Shown one piece after another: positions 15,051 through 24,356 of a stretch of 48,981 nucleotides of DNA. Each line of letters begins with the position of its first letter. Position 1 is the stretch's first letter. A program made the translations under genes and the position numbers. Under the pieces are notes generated by a model. That model ran no database searches. It was not told the origin of the DNA and worked only from the letters and a program-made list of their open reading frames with translations. The stretch comes from Phaeobacter sp. GTDB taxonomy: Bacteria; Pseudomonadota; Alphaproteobacteria; Rhodobacterales; Rhodobacteraceae. The stretch spans positions 1 to 48,981 of the forward strand of contig NZ_JAJDWC010000111.1 in NCBI RefSeq assembly GCF_022825805.1, read 5' to 3'.

Positions 15051-17543
15051 ATGAGACTGCTTTTCCGCTGGCTGCTGCGCCTCACCGCCGGGCTCATCCT
15101 CCTGTCTGTGATGGGGTTGGCGATGGTCTATTTCCTGGCGTCGCAGTCTTTGCCTGACTACGACAAAGACATTGCGCTGCCCGGGCTGCTCGCACCGGTG
15201 GAGATCGTGCGCGACAATGCCAATGTGCCGCATATCTTCGGAAGTTACGGCGCCAGCGATGAGGATGTGTATTTCGGGCTGGGCTACGCCCACGCCCAGG
15301 ATCGGCTGTGGCAGATGACCGTTCTGCGGCGTACCGCAAAGGGGCGGCTGTCAGAGGTATTTGGCAGCCGTACCGTCCCGGTGGATACGTTGATTCGCAG
15401 ACTGGACATCTACCGCTTGGCCCAGCAATCGGTGTCGGCCCAAACACCCGAGGCCATGACAGCCCTCGAAGCCTACGCCGCCGGGGTCAACGCCCGTCTG
15501 CAGGAAATCAACAACGACGCCTTGGGCCGCGGCGCACCAGAGATGTTTTTGTTCAATGTGCCGATGGCCCCCTGGCAACCGGCGGACAGCATTGCAGTGA
15601 TGAAGCTGATGGCATTGAAACTGTCTGGGCAGATGCAGGATGAAATCCTGCGCGCCAGAGTGTCGCTTGCCCTGCCCGATCCTGACCGGCTGCGCGATAT
15701 CCTGCCCGACGCACCGGGCAAGGGGATCACTGTTCTGCCGGAATATGCAGCGCTCTTCCCGGAGCTGGGGCGAGAACACCTTCAGATCGCATCCACGGCT
15801 TCCACCGCGGCGGTTCCGCTGATGCCTGTCGCGCCTTTTGGTCAGGCCGGGGCCTCCAATGCCTGGGCAGCGGCCACCGGGCGATCCGCTGCGGGCGGCA
15901 CCCTTTTGGCCAATGATCCCCATCTGGGGCTGACCGCACCGGGGATCTGGTATCTGGCCCGGCTCGAACTGGGCACAGGCGGCATCATCGGGGCCACCAT
16001 TCCTGGCATTCCCGCCATACTGTCTGGCAGATCGGATGTGATGGGCTGGGGTGTCACCTCATCCTACCTCGATGATCAGGATCTTTATATCGAGCGGATC
16101 AACCCCGAAAATCCCGAGCAATACCTGACGCCCGAAGGCTACAAACCCTTTCGTGCGCGCCCCTCGATCATCAACATCAAAGATGACGCCCCCGTCACAC
16201 TGACCCTGCGTTGGACCGAAAACGGGCCGGTCCTGCCGGGGTCTTTGTTCAACCTCGCCAGCATCACCCCACCGGGTCATGTGGTCAGCCTGGCTTGGAC
16301 CGGGCTCAGCCCGCAAGACACCTCTATCAGTGCGGCGATTGCCATGATGCGGGCCAATTCTGTTGCTCAGGCGATTGAGATTGGCGAAGGCTTTGTCGCG
16401 CCGTCCCAAAACATCACCATGGCTGATCGCAACAGCATCGCCCTGAAAACCGTTGGTGCCTTTCCCGCCCGTTCGCCGCGCCATCAAAGCCAGGGACGGT
16501 TGCCCAGCCAGGGTTGGCGCCCGGAAAACAGATGGGCTGGCCGCCAGCCCTATGCCGCCAACCCGCAGTTTGTTGACCCCATCGGGGGCATCTTGGGCAA
16601 CACCAACAACAAACTGCTGGACCGGCCGTTTCCCAATCACGTGTCTTACAATTGGGGGGACACCCAGCGCGTCAACCGGTGGCAGCGTCTGATGCAGGAT
16701 CGCCAAGTTCATACGCGGGACAGTTTCATCGAAGCGCAGCTGGACACCGTGTCCTTCACGGCTCGCACCCTTCTGCCGCTGATCGGCGCGGATCTGTGGT
16801 TCACCGGTGCTGCCGCAGCCGAAGGCACCCCGGAACGTCAGCGCCAGGTCGCCCTGTCGCTGCTCGCCGACTGGAATGGTGAGATGAACGAGCACCTGCC
16901 CGAACCGCTGATTTATGCGGCCTGGCTGCGCGCCCTGCAAAAACGGCTGATCGCCGATGATCTGGGACCGCTCGAGGGGGACTTCAAACATGTTGATCCG
17001 CTGTTCATCGAGCGGGTCTACCGCGATGTCGATGGCGCCGCCAGTTGGTGTGATGTGCGCCAAAGCGCACGGGCAGAAACCTGTTCCGAAATAGCGCGAC
17101 TGGCGCTGGATGACGCGCTGGTGTGGATTGATGAAACCTATGGCAGCGCACTGGAATCGCTGCGCTGGGGCGATGCCCATCAGGCCACCCAAAACCACGA
17201 GGTGCTGGGCGACGTGCCGCTGCTGAAGTTCTTCGTCAACATCAAGCAATCCACCAGCGGCGGCGACAACACACTGCAACGGGGCCGCACCTCTGGCGAA
17301 GATCCAAACCCGTTTCACAATGTCCATGCCGCCGGATATCGCGGTGTCTACGACTTCGCGGACCCGGACAGTTCGGTTTTTGTGATCTCAACCGGCCAGT
17401 CCGGCCATTTCCTGTCCCGACACTATGATGACATGTCACAGCTTTGGCGCCGTGGCGAATACATCCCAATGTCCCTGGATGAGGATCTGGCCCGGGCCGC
17501 TGCCGTTGGGATCACCCGTCTACGTCCGGCGGACAGCGAATAG
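15051..17543 (+). CDS. Penicillin acylase family Ntn hydrolase, membrane-anchored or exported
   Basis: An 830-residue peptidase S45-type amidohydrolase. The start is ATG 15051, with AAAGGA 12 bases upstream; the frame is open 47 codons further but lacks a typical signal. Residues 1-31 form a hydrophobic N-terminal segment (LTAGLILLSVMGLAMVYFLA), so the enzyme acts in the periplasm. The alpha chain contains GYAHAQDRLWQM. The auto-processing nucleophile is Ser269 in GASNAWA, followed by GGTLLANDPHLGL, as in penicillin G acylase and AHL acylases. Later beta-chain landmarks include NTNNKLLDRPFP and, near the end, PFHNVHAAGYRGVYD and STGQSGHFLS. Possible substrates are beta-lactam side chains, N-acyl-homoserine lactones or other N-acyl amides. 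It is convergent with hflX. Confidence 0.93.
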   Translation: MRLLFRWLLRLTAGLILLSVMGLAMVYFLASQSLPDYDKDIALPGLLAPVEIVRDNANVPHIFGSYGASDEDVYFGLGYAHAQDRLWQMTVLRRTAKGRLSEVFGSRTVPVDTLIRRLDIYRLAQQSVSAQTPEAMTALEAYAAGVNARLQEINNDALGRGAPEMFLFNVPMAPWQPADSIAVMKLMALKLSGQMQDEILRARVSLALPDPDRLRDILPDAPGKGITVLPEYAALFPELGREHLQIASTASTAAVPLMPVAPFGQAGASNAWAAATGRSAAGGTLLANDPHLGLTAPGIWYLARLELGTGGIIGATIPGIPAILSGRSDVMGWGVTSSYLDDQDLYIERINPENPEQYLTPEGYKPFRARPSIINIKDDAPVTLTLRWTENGPVLPGSLFNLASITPPGHVVSLAWTGLSPQDTSISAAIAMMRANSVAQAIEIGEGFVAPSQNITMADRNSIALKTVGAFPARSPRHQSQGRLPSQGWRPENRWAGRQPYAANPQFVDPIGGILGNTNNKLLDRPFPNHVSYNWGDTQRVNRWQRLMQDRQVHTRDSFIEAQLDTVSFTARTLLPLIGADLWFTGAAAAEGTPERQRQVALSLLADWNGEMNEHLPEPLIYAAWLRALQKRLIADDLGPLEGDFKHVDPLFIERVYRDVDGAASWCDVRQSARAETCSEIARLALDDALVWIDETYGSALESLRWGDAHQATQNHEVLGDVPLLKFFVNIKQSTSGGDNTLQRGRTSGEDPNPFHNVHAAGYRGVYDFADPDSSVFVISTGQSGHFLSRHYDDMSQLWRRGEYIPMSLDEDLARAAAVGITRLRPADSE

Positions 17544-17551
17544 TCTGGTGA

Positions 17552-17591
17552 CAAAGAAAAGGCGCCGCATGCACTATAGCAGCGGCACCTT
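17552..17591 (-). terminator. Intrinsic terminator of hfq-hflX
   Basis: On the minus strand AAGGTGCCGC pairs with GCGGCGCCTT (plus coordinates 17582-17591 and 17559-17568, one G-T wobble) and is followed by TTCTTTGTC. On the plus strand the same position is a mismatch, so it favours the leftward transcript. Confidence 0.7.
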
Positions 17592-17636
17592 AATCACATC
17601 CCAGAACAGATCAGAACAGTTCAGCAGCGCGTAGAT

Positions 17637-18908
17637 CTACAGCGCAGCAAACCGATTTTTCTGCTTTTCGGTCCACAGCACCGTCAGGTCAAACCCTGTT
17701 TCGGTCTGGGTTTCCTTTTGCACAACATCCTGTTCAAACAACCAGGCGCGCTGCTTGCCTTGCGAAAATGTCAGGCTCAGCGCATCTTCATACCGGACAG
17801 AACGCAGCCGCTGCGCCACTTCGAACAGCAGATCATCAAGCCCCTCGCCGGTGATCGCAGAAATGGCATGAATGCCATCTTCCCGCTCCGCCCGCGTGCG
17901 CCGCGTCTCTGCTTCGTCCTCGGCCAGCAGATCCAGCTTGTTCCACACCTCGATCTGCGCGCGGCTGTCATCGACACCGAGCGAGGCCAGAATGTTCTCC
18001 ACATCGCGGGCCTGCCCCTGGCTTTCTTCATGGCTGATGTCACGCACATGAATGATGACATCCGCGGCCAGCACCTCTTCGAGGGTTGCACGAAAGGCTG
18101 CCACCAGTTCGGTGGGCAGATCTGAAATGAAGCCTACCGTGTCCGACAAGATGATTTCCGGCCCATCCGCCAGCTGCACCCGCCGCATGGTCGGATCCAG
18201 AGTGGCAAACAGCATGTCTTTGGCCATGACCTCAGCACCGGTCAACCGGTTGAACAGGGTCGATTTTCCGGCATTGGTGTAACCGACCAGAGCCACAATC
18301 GGATAGGGCACTTTGGCCCGCGCCGCACGGTGCAGCGTGCGGGTCTTGACCACCTTGTCCAATTGCCGCCGCAGGCGCACCAACTGTTCATCGATGGCGC
18401 GTCTGTCCGCCTCGATCTGGGTTTCGCCGGGTCCGCCGACAAACCCCAGTCCCCCGCGCTGACGTTCCAGGTGGGTCCAAGCGCGCACCAGACGAGTCCG
18501 CTGATAATTCAGCGCAGCCATCTCGACCTGCAACACCCCTTCCCGCGTGCGCGCACGATCCGAGAAGATCTCCAGGATCAACCCGGTCCGATCGAGGATC
18601 TTTACCTTCCACGCCTTTTCAAGGTTGCGCTGCTGCACCGGCGAGACAGGTCCGTCGATCAGCACAAGTTCGATATGATGGGCTTTGAACTGGTCGCGCA
18701 GTTCGTCGATTTTGCCGGAGCCGAACAGCATACCGGCATGGGCCTTCGGCAGACGCACGATGTCCGACCCGATCACCTCAATGTCGGGAAGCGCCCGTGC
18801 CAGGGACACGCCTTCGTCAAGCGCGGACACGGGATCACGTCTGTCGCGGTCTGATTTGATATCAGGATGCACCACCCAGGCCCGGGTGGGCGTCCGGTCA
18901 TGCTCCAT
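17637..18908 (-). CDS. hflX: Ribosome-associated GTPase HflX
   Basis: A 423-residue translational GTPase that splits stalled or heat-stressed ribosomes. The start ATG at 18908 shares its A with the hfq stop (TGATG), which indicates translational coupling. The N-terminal HflX domain shows GMLFGSGKIDEL, and the glycine-rich linker GGLGFVGGPGETQIEADRR is typical. The G domain has G1 GYTNAGKSTLFN, G3 DTVGFISDLP and G4 NKLD. The C-terminal tail ends TEKQKNRFAAL. The hfq-hflX order is conserved across proteobacteria. Confidence 0.96.
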   Translation of the reverse strand: MEHDRTPTRAWVVHPDIKSDRDRRDPVSALDEGVSLARALPDIEVIGSDIVRLPKAHAGMLFGSGKIDELRDQFKAHHIELVLIDGPVSPVQQRNLEKAWKVKILDRTGLILEIFSDRARTREGVLQVEMAALNYQRTRLVRAWTHLERQRGGLGFVGGPGETQIEADRRAIDEQLVRLRRQLDKVVKTRTLHRAARAKVPYPIVALVGYTNAGKSTLFNRLTGAEVMAKDMLFATLDPTMRRVQLADGPEIILSDTVGFISDLPTELVAAFRATLEEVLAADVIIHVRDISHEESQGQARDVENILASLGVDDSRAQIEVWNKLDLLAEDEAETRRTRAEREDGIHAISAITGEGLDDLLFEVAQRLRSVRYEDALSLTFSQGKQRAWLFEQDVVQKETQTETGFDLTVLWTEKQKNRFAAL

Positions 18909-19147
18909 CAAGAGGCGTCTTCACCTTCATAAAGGCTGATCGGCTGAGCCGGCATGATGGTGGAAATCGCATGCTTGTAAACCAATTGCGATTGCCCGTC
19001 GCGGCGCAACAGAACGCAAAAATTATCAAACCATGTGATCACACCCTGCAGCTTGACGCCGTTGATCAGGAAGATGGTGACCGGAACCTTGGTTTTGCGA
19101 ACGTGGTTCAGGAAGGCATCCTGAAGATTCTGTCTGTCCGAAGCCAT
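18908..19147 (-). CDS. hfq: RNA chaperone Hfq
   Basis: A 79-residue hexameric Sm-like protein that pairs small RNAs with mRNAs. Sm1 covers [21 protein letters not shown], and Sm2 ends in the YKHAISTI box. The N-terminal [12 protein letters not shown] and the short acidic C-terminal tail (YEGEDAS) are typical for alphaproteobacteria. The gene lies 129 bases after trkH and may carry its own promoter in 19148-19276, which is notably AT-rich. It is coupled to hflX by a one-base overlap. Confidence 0.97.
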   Translation of the reverse strand: MASDRQNLQDAFLNHVRKTKVPVTIFLINGVKLQGVITWFDNFCVLLRRDGQSQLVYKHAISTIMPAQPISLYEGEDAS

Positions 19148-19276
19148 TATTCTTATCTCGCCTTTGTTCTTGCCGCGCTGCGGACCAGCGCATCGGTTAC
19201 TTATTACTATGTATGTAGTTAGTCAGAGTTTCCACCCGAAAATCACGTACACTTTTCTCAGGTTAACCATGATGGA

Positions 19277-20833
19277 TCAGCTGCGCCAGAGGTTTGGTGT
19301 CATCAAGGCAATGATTGCGAGCGTTTCGAGGCGTCCAAGCACCATGGCAAAGCACAAAATCAATTTCGCCGTTGCGGTCTGTTCGATCAGCTGAATGGGC
19401 GTTGTCCCGGCAATCTCGGTCAGTGGCCCCGTGGTCGACAGCATTGCAATCGTCAGAATCAACGCTTCTTCAAACTCGGCCCCCACAGCGGCAAGACTGG
19501 TGGTGATTAGCGCAAGCGACAGGGCAAACATCATGAAAAACACCCAAGCCACAAAGGCACCGTCACGTTGCAACCGGCGGTTACCGATCCCCTCGTTGCT
19601 GACGGATGACGGATGAACAAGCCGCTCCATCTCCCTCAATCCATTGAGGTAAAGCGCATAGACCCGCAGCAGTTTAACGCCACCGGCCGTCGTTGCCACA
19701 CCACCGCCAATCACCGACAAGCCCAGCAGGATGATCCCCGGCGTGTCCAGACCGGACCATTGCCGTGCCGTTTCCCAATCCGCGCTTTCAAACCCTGTGG
19801 TCGACAGAAACGACAGAACGGTAAAACTCGCGCCCCAGAGCGAGCGCAGCGCATCCGACAGATTGTCGGTCGAGGCCACTTCAAACGTTGCGATCCAGTG
19901 GCGCAAAAACAGCAGCAGCGGAACGGATACGATAATCAGCAGGCCGATGCGAAACTCCGGATCACGATCCAGACGGCTGTCACCGCTGGTTACCGTGTCG
20001 GTCGAAAAGGTCAGGCGTGACAGGGCGAAGAACATGAACAGAAACATCACCATTTCACCGGCGAGACCACTGCCGCCGTTGGGCACGCCGCCCACGGTCG
20101 AAATACCAGATGTGGCCATGACCGACATCGCATGGCCAAGCCCGACCAGCGCGCTATCCCCTGTCACAATCAGCAAAATCCACAGCACAAGCGTCAAACC
20201 GGCATAGAGCGGCGCGAGCGTCTGGGTCACCGCAATCAACTTGCGCCTTGGATCAGCGATCTGCATCTGCAAGGGCGTGTCCGTGCCACGTCCGGGCTCG
20301 CCACGGGCGGTGACCTCAAACCCACCCAGCGACAAAGGCGCCAAGATCGCCGAAGCCGCGATCCACATCAACAAGCCACCGAGCCACCCCACCATTGCGC
20401 GCCACAGATGAACAGAGGGCGGCAACCGGTTGGGATCATTGAAAATGTCAGCACCGGTGGTGGTGATCGCACTGACCATATCGAAATAGGCATTCAGAAA
20501 ACTGGTGTTGCCGATGGCCTCATAGACCGGCAAGGCGAGAAAGGCAGGCAAGGCCGCAAAACTGGCCAACAGCGATGTCAACTGACCGGGCATCGAATAG
20601 CGTGGCACGCGGTTGCCCATGCTCAGACCGATCAACACCACCAGGATCAGGCCCAGAATGCCTGCGTAAAAGAAACTGCGCGAGGTCTTGTGATCGTCCA
20701 GCACCAGCGCATGCACGGCGGGGATCCACATCGCCAGCGCGCCAATCGCCATCAAGAGCAGGAACAATGGCAGCCGCCGCAGAACCCCACGGCTGCGCTG
20801 ATCCTTACGGCTTTTGTGACGGGGCGTTGCCAT
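19277..20833 (-). CDS. trkH: Potassium uptake protein, TrkH family
   Basis: A 518-residue inner-membrane potassium-translocating subunit. All four selectivity-filter segments are visible: SAITTTGADIF, MATSGISTVGG, LSTTGFESADW and LSTTGPLTEIAG. A basic N-terminal tail (MATPRHKSRKDQRSRG) precedes the first helix. The start ATG overlaps the trkA stop as TGATG, so the two are translationally coupled. The partner TrkA ring is encoded immediately upstream. It lies between the nitrogen cluster and hfq, an arrangement shared by many alphaproteobacteria. Confidence 0.95.
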   Translation of the reverse strand: MATPRHKSRKDQRSRGVLRRLPLFLLLMAIGALAMWIPAVHALVLDDHKTSRSFFYAGILGLILVVLIGLSMGNRVPRYSMPGQLTSLLASFAALPAFLALPVYEAIGNTSFLNAYFDMVSAITTTGADIFNDPNRLPPSVHLWRAMVGWLGGLLMWIAASAILAPLSLGGFEVTARGEPGRGTDTPLQMQIADPRRKLIAVTQTLAPLYAGLTLVLWILLIVTGDSALVGLGHAMSVMATSGISTVGGVPNGGSGLAGEMVMFLFMFFALSRLTFSTDTVTSGDSRLDRDPEFRIGLLIIVSVPLLLFLRHWIATFEVASTDNLSDALRSLWGASFTVLSFLSTTGFESADWETARQWSGLDTPGIILLGLSVIGGGVATTAGGVKLLRVYALYLNGLREMERLVHPSSVSNEGIGNRRLQRDGAFVAWVFFMMFALSLALITTSLAAVGAEFEEALILTIAMLSTTGPLTEIAGTTPIQLIEQTATAKLILCFAMVLGRLETLAIIALMTPNLWRS

Positions 20834-22209
20834 CAGAAAAAGTCGATCGAGACCTGCATCAGCCGCTCGACCTCTGGCACATCTGCCGCCATTGCAAACA
20901 GCGCGATGACATCGCCCTCTTCGATCCGCAGGCCACCAGATGGGCGCAGCACCTCATCGCCCTTGCGAACGGCCCCAACCAGCACGCCTTCCGGAAAATC
21001 GATATCTCGGATCGCCTGCCCGGCCATCGGCGACGTGGACATAACTTCCGCTTCGATCACCTCCGCCTCGGCATCGCCGATGGAATAGACCTGCTGCACC
21101 CGACCATAGCGGATGTGGCGCAGGATCGAGCTGACGGTTGTGGCGCGCGGATTGATATAGGCGTCGATCCCCAAGGGTGCCATCAGAGGAACCAGCGTTG
21201 GATCATTGATCAGCGCAATGGCAAAAGGACAGCCCTCGGCCTTGGCGCGGACCGCTGCCAGCATATTGACCTTGTCATCGTCCGTGATCGCCAACATCGC
21301 ATCGGCGCGGTCGATGCCCGCCTCCATCATGAGAGAGCGATCCAAGCCGTCACCGTTCAAGACGATGGTCCGCTCCAGCGTCTCGGCCGCGCGCTCCGCG
21401 CATTGGCGGTTGCGTTCAATCATCTTGGCCCGCGTCCGGCCCGTGCGAGCCTCAAGCGCTTTGGCCACTTCAAGACCGACGTTGCCGCCACCGACAATCA
21501 CAACGCGATCTTGTTTTTTCTGCTTTTTACCAAATACTTCGATGGCACGGCTCACGTCATCGACATGGCAGAACAGATAGGCACTGTCGCCAACAAAAAG
21601 CTGGTCCCCGGGCTCGGGCGCAAACAGGGTGCCATCGCGGCGAATGCCAACCACAATGGCCCGCAGCGTGGAAAACAGATCCGTCAGCTGTCGCAACGCG
21701 GTGTTCACCACGGGGCAGTCTTCGTCGATATGGACCCCCAAAAGCTGGGCACGGCCCTCCATGAACAATTCAGTATCAAAGGCCGCAGGCGCCGACAGGC
21801 GCTGCATCGCCGCGGCGGCGACCTCCCGTTCAGGGCTGATCACCACATCAATCGGCAGATGGTCGCGGCGGTAGAGATCCGAGTAGATCGCTTCCAGATA
21901 GCTTTTTGAACGCAGGCGCGCGATTTTTCGCTGGATCGAAAACACCGAATGGGCCACCTGACAGGTGACCATATTGACCTCATCCGAATGGGTCGCGGCG
22001 ATGATCATATCCGCATCGCGGGCACCGGCACGCGCCAGAACATCAGGATAAGAGGCAAAACCTGCGATACCCTGCACATCCAGCGTATCCGTCGCGCGAC
22101 GCACCAATTCGGGGTTGTTGTCGACAACGGTGACATCATTGTGCTCACCGGACAAATGCCGGGCGATCTGCCAGCCAACCTGACCTGCGCCGCAGATGAT
22201 GACCTTCAT
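20833..22209 (-). CDS. trkA: Trk system potassium transporter regulatory subunit TrkA
   Basis: A 458-residue peripheral protein that gates TrkH in response to NAD(H) or nucleotides. It consists of two KTN-TrkA_C repeats: the first Rossmann motif is ICGAGQVGWQIARHL at the N-terminus, with acidic strand-2 end VVDNN; the second is IVGGGNVGLEVAKAL near residue 236. Both TrkA_C modules are present (one near GVHIDEDCPVVNTALRQL, one near the end). Read leftwards and coupled to trkH. Upstream lies the opposite-strand lipoprotein gene, so its promoter must lie in the short 22210-22320 region, which separates it from the ntr transcript. Confidence 0.96.
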   Translation of the reverse strand: MKVIICGAGQVGWQIARHLSGEHNDVTVVDNNPELVRRATDTLDVQGIAGFASYPDVLARAGARDADMIIAATHSDEVNMVTCQVAHSVFSIQRKIARLRSKSYLEAIYSDLYRRDHLPIDVVISPEREVAAAAMQRLSAPAAFDTELFMEGRAQLLGVHIDEDCPVVNTALRQLTDLFSTLRAIVVGIRRDGTLFAPEPGDQLFVGDSAYLFCHVDDVSRAIEVFGKKQKKQDRVVIVGGGNVGLEVAKALEARTGRTRAKMIERNRQCAERAAETLERTIVLNGDGLDRSLMMEAGIDRADAMLAITDDDKVNMLAAVRAKAEGCPFAIALINDPTLVPLMAPLGIDAYINPRATTVSSILRHIRYGRVQQVYSIGDAEAEVIEAEVMSTSPMAGQAIRDIDFPEGVLVGAVRKGDEVLRPSGGLRIEEGDVIALFAMAADVPEVERLMQVSIDFF

Positions 22210-22320
22210 TGATGTATTCCTCGGGCCGCTGAAAGACGCATGTGCCCGATTTGAATGACAGAACCGATCAAAACGGTCAATTCAATTGTCTTCACCGCAG
22301 AGCCCAGGCACACTGCGGAT

Positions 22321-22785
22321 ATGATGACAGTTGCAACACGCACCGCACTCTTTGCCAGTTTACTGGGTTTGCTTTCTTGCGGGCCCGTGCCGGTCTATTG
22401 GCAGGAGGATGTTTCGGTCCAAAAACGGGACCGAGATCTTTTGTCATGCGAAGTCAACGCGTTGAAGGACGCACCTGTCGCAATCGAACAGCGACAGCGA
22501 CCGCCGGTGTTTCGGCAAGGACCAGTGATTTGCCATGCGGGGACCTGCGCGCGGGCGCCTGGATACTGGGCCGATGGCGCGATCTATAGCGTCGATGTCA
22601 ACAAACCGCTGCGTTCCCGGTTGGAGCAAAGCTGCATGGCTGCCAAAGGATACGCTGAAATCACGCTGCCGCGTTGCGCGCGCCAACGCCTTGATGGCGC
22701 GATCAGACCTGAGCGTTTGTCCGCGCTGAGCGAGACCAGCTGCGCCGTGCCACAAACCAACGCCCAGCCGGTCATACTGCCATAA
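22321..22785 (+). CDS. Putative lipoprotein of unknown function between ntrX and trkA
   Basis: A 154-residue predicted lipoprotein. The likely start is one of two adjacent ATG codons at 22321/22324, giving MMTVATRTALFASLLGLLSC, a lipoprotein signal with lipobox LLSC. An earlier in-frame start at 22255 would bury the signal. The mature part has four cysteines spaced as two short loops (VICHAGTCARAPGYW) plus two later ones (SCMAAKGY, LPRCARQR), suggesting disulfides in the periplasm. SCMAAKGY resembles a motif seen at the end of some small outer-membrane lipoproteins. It runs against the direction of the ntr and trk genes around it. I do not recognise a named family. Confidence 0.72.
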   Translation: MMTVATRTALFASLLGLLSCGPVPVYWQEDVSVQKRDRDLLSCEVNALKDAPVAIEQRQRPPVFRQGPVICHAGTCARAPGYWADGAIYSVDVNKPLRSRLEQSCMAAKGYAEITLPRCARQRLDGAIRPERLSALSETSCAVPQTNAQPVILP

Positions 22786-22876
22786 ATCGGGGGCACCGCG
22801 TGGGTCCCCTCGCCGCCAGACCCATCTTTCGAGGTAGATGATCCATACATCATGAAGGTGAACACCAGGCCTGATA

Positions 22877-22908
22877 GAAAACGGGCACCTCCGCTGTAGA
22901 GATGCCCG
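22877..22908 (-). terminator. Intrinsic terminator of the ntrBC-ntrYX transcript
   Basis: On the minus strand CGGGCATCTC pairs with GAGGTGCCCG (plus 22899-22908 with 22882-22891, one G-U pair) and is followed by TTTTCT. It lies 26 bases beyond the ntrX stop and may also stop the lipoprotein transcript from the other side. Confidence 0.75.
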
Positions 22909-22933
22909 GTTAGCCATTGAATTAACGAAGAAA

Positions 22934-24343
22934 TCAGACTTCTTCTTCTTCCTTTTCGACATGCGCAATGCGCGCCCCGGCCTTGTTGGACGTCACGACG
23001 CCAAGGGATTTCAACTTGCGGTGTAAGGCGGAGCGTTCCATGCCGACAAAAGAGGCCGTCCGGCTGATGTTGCCACCAAAACGGTTGATCTGGGTCAGCA
23101 GATACTCACGTTCGAACGCCTCGCGCGCCTCTCGCAGTGGCAAGGTCGCCAGCGCACCAGACAGCACGACCCGGCCCTGATCGCTCACTGGTTCTTCCTC
23201 GCGCGGCAGATCACGGGGCTCGATGGGACCATTGTTTTCCCCAAGGATCAGCACCCGCTCGACCATATTCTTCAGCTGCCGCACGTTGCCGGGCCACAAC
23301 ATGGTCTGCATCAGCGCAACGGCATCGTCACTCAGCTGGCGCAGGGGCAGACCCTGGCTGTCGTTGAAATGCTGGATGAAATGCTCAGCCAACAGCGGGA
23401 TGTCCTCCCGACGGTCGGCCAGCGAAGGCACGGCAATCGGCACAACATTCAGACGATGAAACAGCTCTTGGCGGAAACGGTCGGCCTGAATTTCTGCTTC
23501 CAAGTCTTTGTTTGTGGACGAAATAACCCGCAAATCGACGCGGACTTTCTCACTGCCACCAACCCGCTGAAACTGCTGATCCACCAACACCCGCAGGATC
23601 TTCGATTGGGTGCCAAGCGGCATGTCCGCCACTTCGTCAAAGAAGATCACACCACCATCGGCCTGCTCCAGCAACCCGGGCTCAACACCACGGTCTGCGG
23701 CCTCGCGGCCAAACAGAACTTCTTCCATCCGGTCGGGTTCAATGCTGGCACAGTTGACCGTGACAAACGGCGCAGCCGCGCGATTGGATTGGGTGTGGAT
23801 GTAACGGGCGGCGATTTCCTTGCCACTGCCAGCGGGGCCCGTCAGCATGATGCGACCATTTGATTTGGTCACTTTGTCCAATTGGCCAATCAACGCGCGG
23901 AAGGCTGCGGAGGCGCCAATCATCTCGCTGGTGCCAGAATCCCGTCGTTTCAGATCAGAGTTCTCACGCCGCAGCAAAGATGTCTCCATCGCGCGTCGAA
24001 TAACGACCAGCAACTGGTCAATATTGAACGGTTTTTCGATGAAGTCATAAGCGCCCTGTTTGATCGCGGCGACGGCAATTTCAATGTTGCCATGGCCCGA
24101 GATGATCACCACCGGAATCTCGGGATTGTCGCGCTTCACCATCTTCAGAATGTCGATGCCATCCATCTGACTGTCCTTCAGCCAGATATCCAGGATCAAA
24201 AGCGCAGGCTCGGCGTCCTTCAGCGCGGCCACACATTCATCGGAACTGCCCGCCTTGCGTGTCGCATAGCCTTCGTCCTCCAGAATGTCTGAAACCAGCT
24301 CCCGGATGTCGCGTTCATCATCAACAATCAGAATGTCACTCAT
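22934..24343 (-). CDS. ntrX: Nitrogen-related response regulator NtrX
   Basis: A 469-residue response regulator. The receiver domain has acidic residues D8, D9 and phospho-acceptor D52 (ILDIWLKDSQMDGID). The AAA+ domain has Walker A GPAGSGKE and Walker B VIFFDE, but the GAFTGA loop that contacts sigma-54 is replaced (LFGREAADRGVEPGLLEQ), and the stretch is about four residues shorter than in sigma-54 activators. The Fis-type C-terminal helix-turn-helix (NISRTASFVGMERSALHRKL) is intact, and the protein ends in a run of glutamates. Missing GAFTGA suggests regulation without sigma-54. Partner kinase NtrY is immediately upstream. Confidence 0.95.
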   Translation of the reverse strand: MSDILIVDDERDIRELVSDILEDEGYATRKAGSSDECVAALKDAEPALLILDIWLKDSQMDGIDILKMVKRDNPEIPVVIISGHGNIEIAVAAIKQGAYDFIEKPFNIDQLLVVIRRAMETSLLRRENSDLKRRDSGTSEMIGASAAFRALIGQLDKVTKSNGRIMLTGPAGSGKEIAARYIHTQSNRAAAPFVTVNCASIEPDRMEEVLFGREAADRGVEPGLLEQADGGVIFFDEVADMPLGTQSKILRVLVDQQFQRVGGSEKVRVDLRVISSTNKDLEAEIQADRFRQELFHRLNVVPIAVPSLADRREDIPLLAEHFIQHFNDSQGLPLRQLSDDAVALMQTMLWPGNVRQLKNMVERVLILGENNGPIEPRDLPREEEPVSDQGRVVLSGALATLPLREAREAFEREYLLTQINRFGGNISRTASFVGMERSALHRKLKSLGVVTSNKAGARIAHVEKEEEEV

Positions 24344-24356
24344 GTCAGACCTGCTT

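Noticed and set aside
16059..17327. 422-codon minus-strand frame
   Set aside because: Antisense to the penicillin-acylase gene; composition of a shadow frame.
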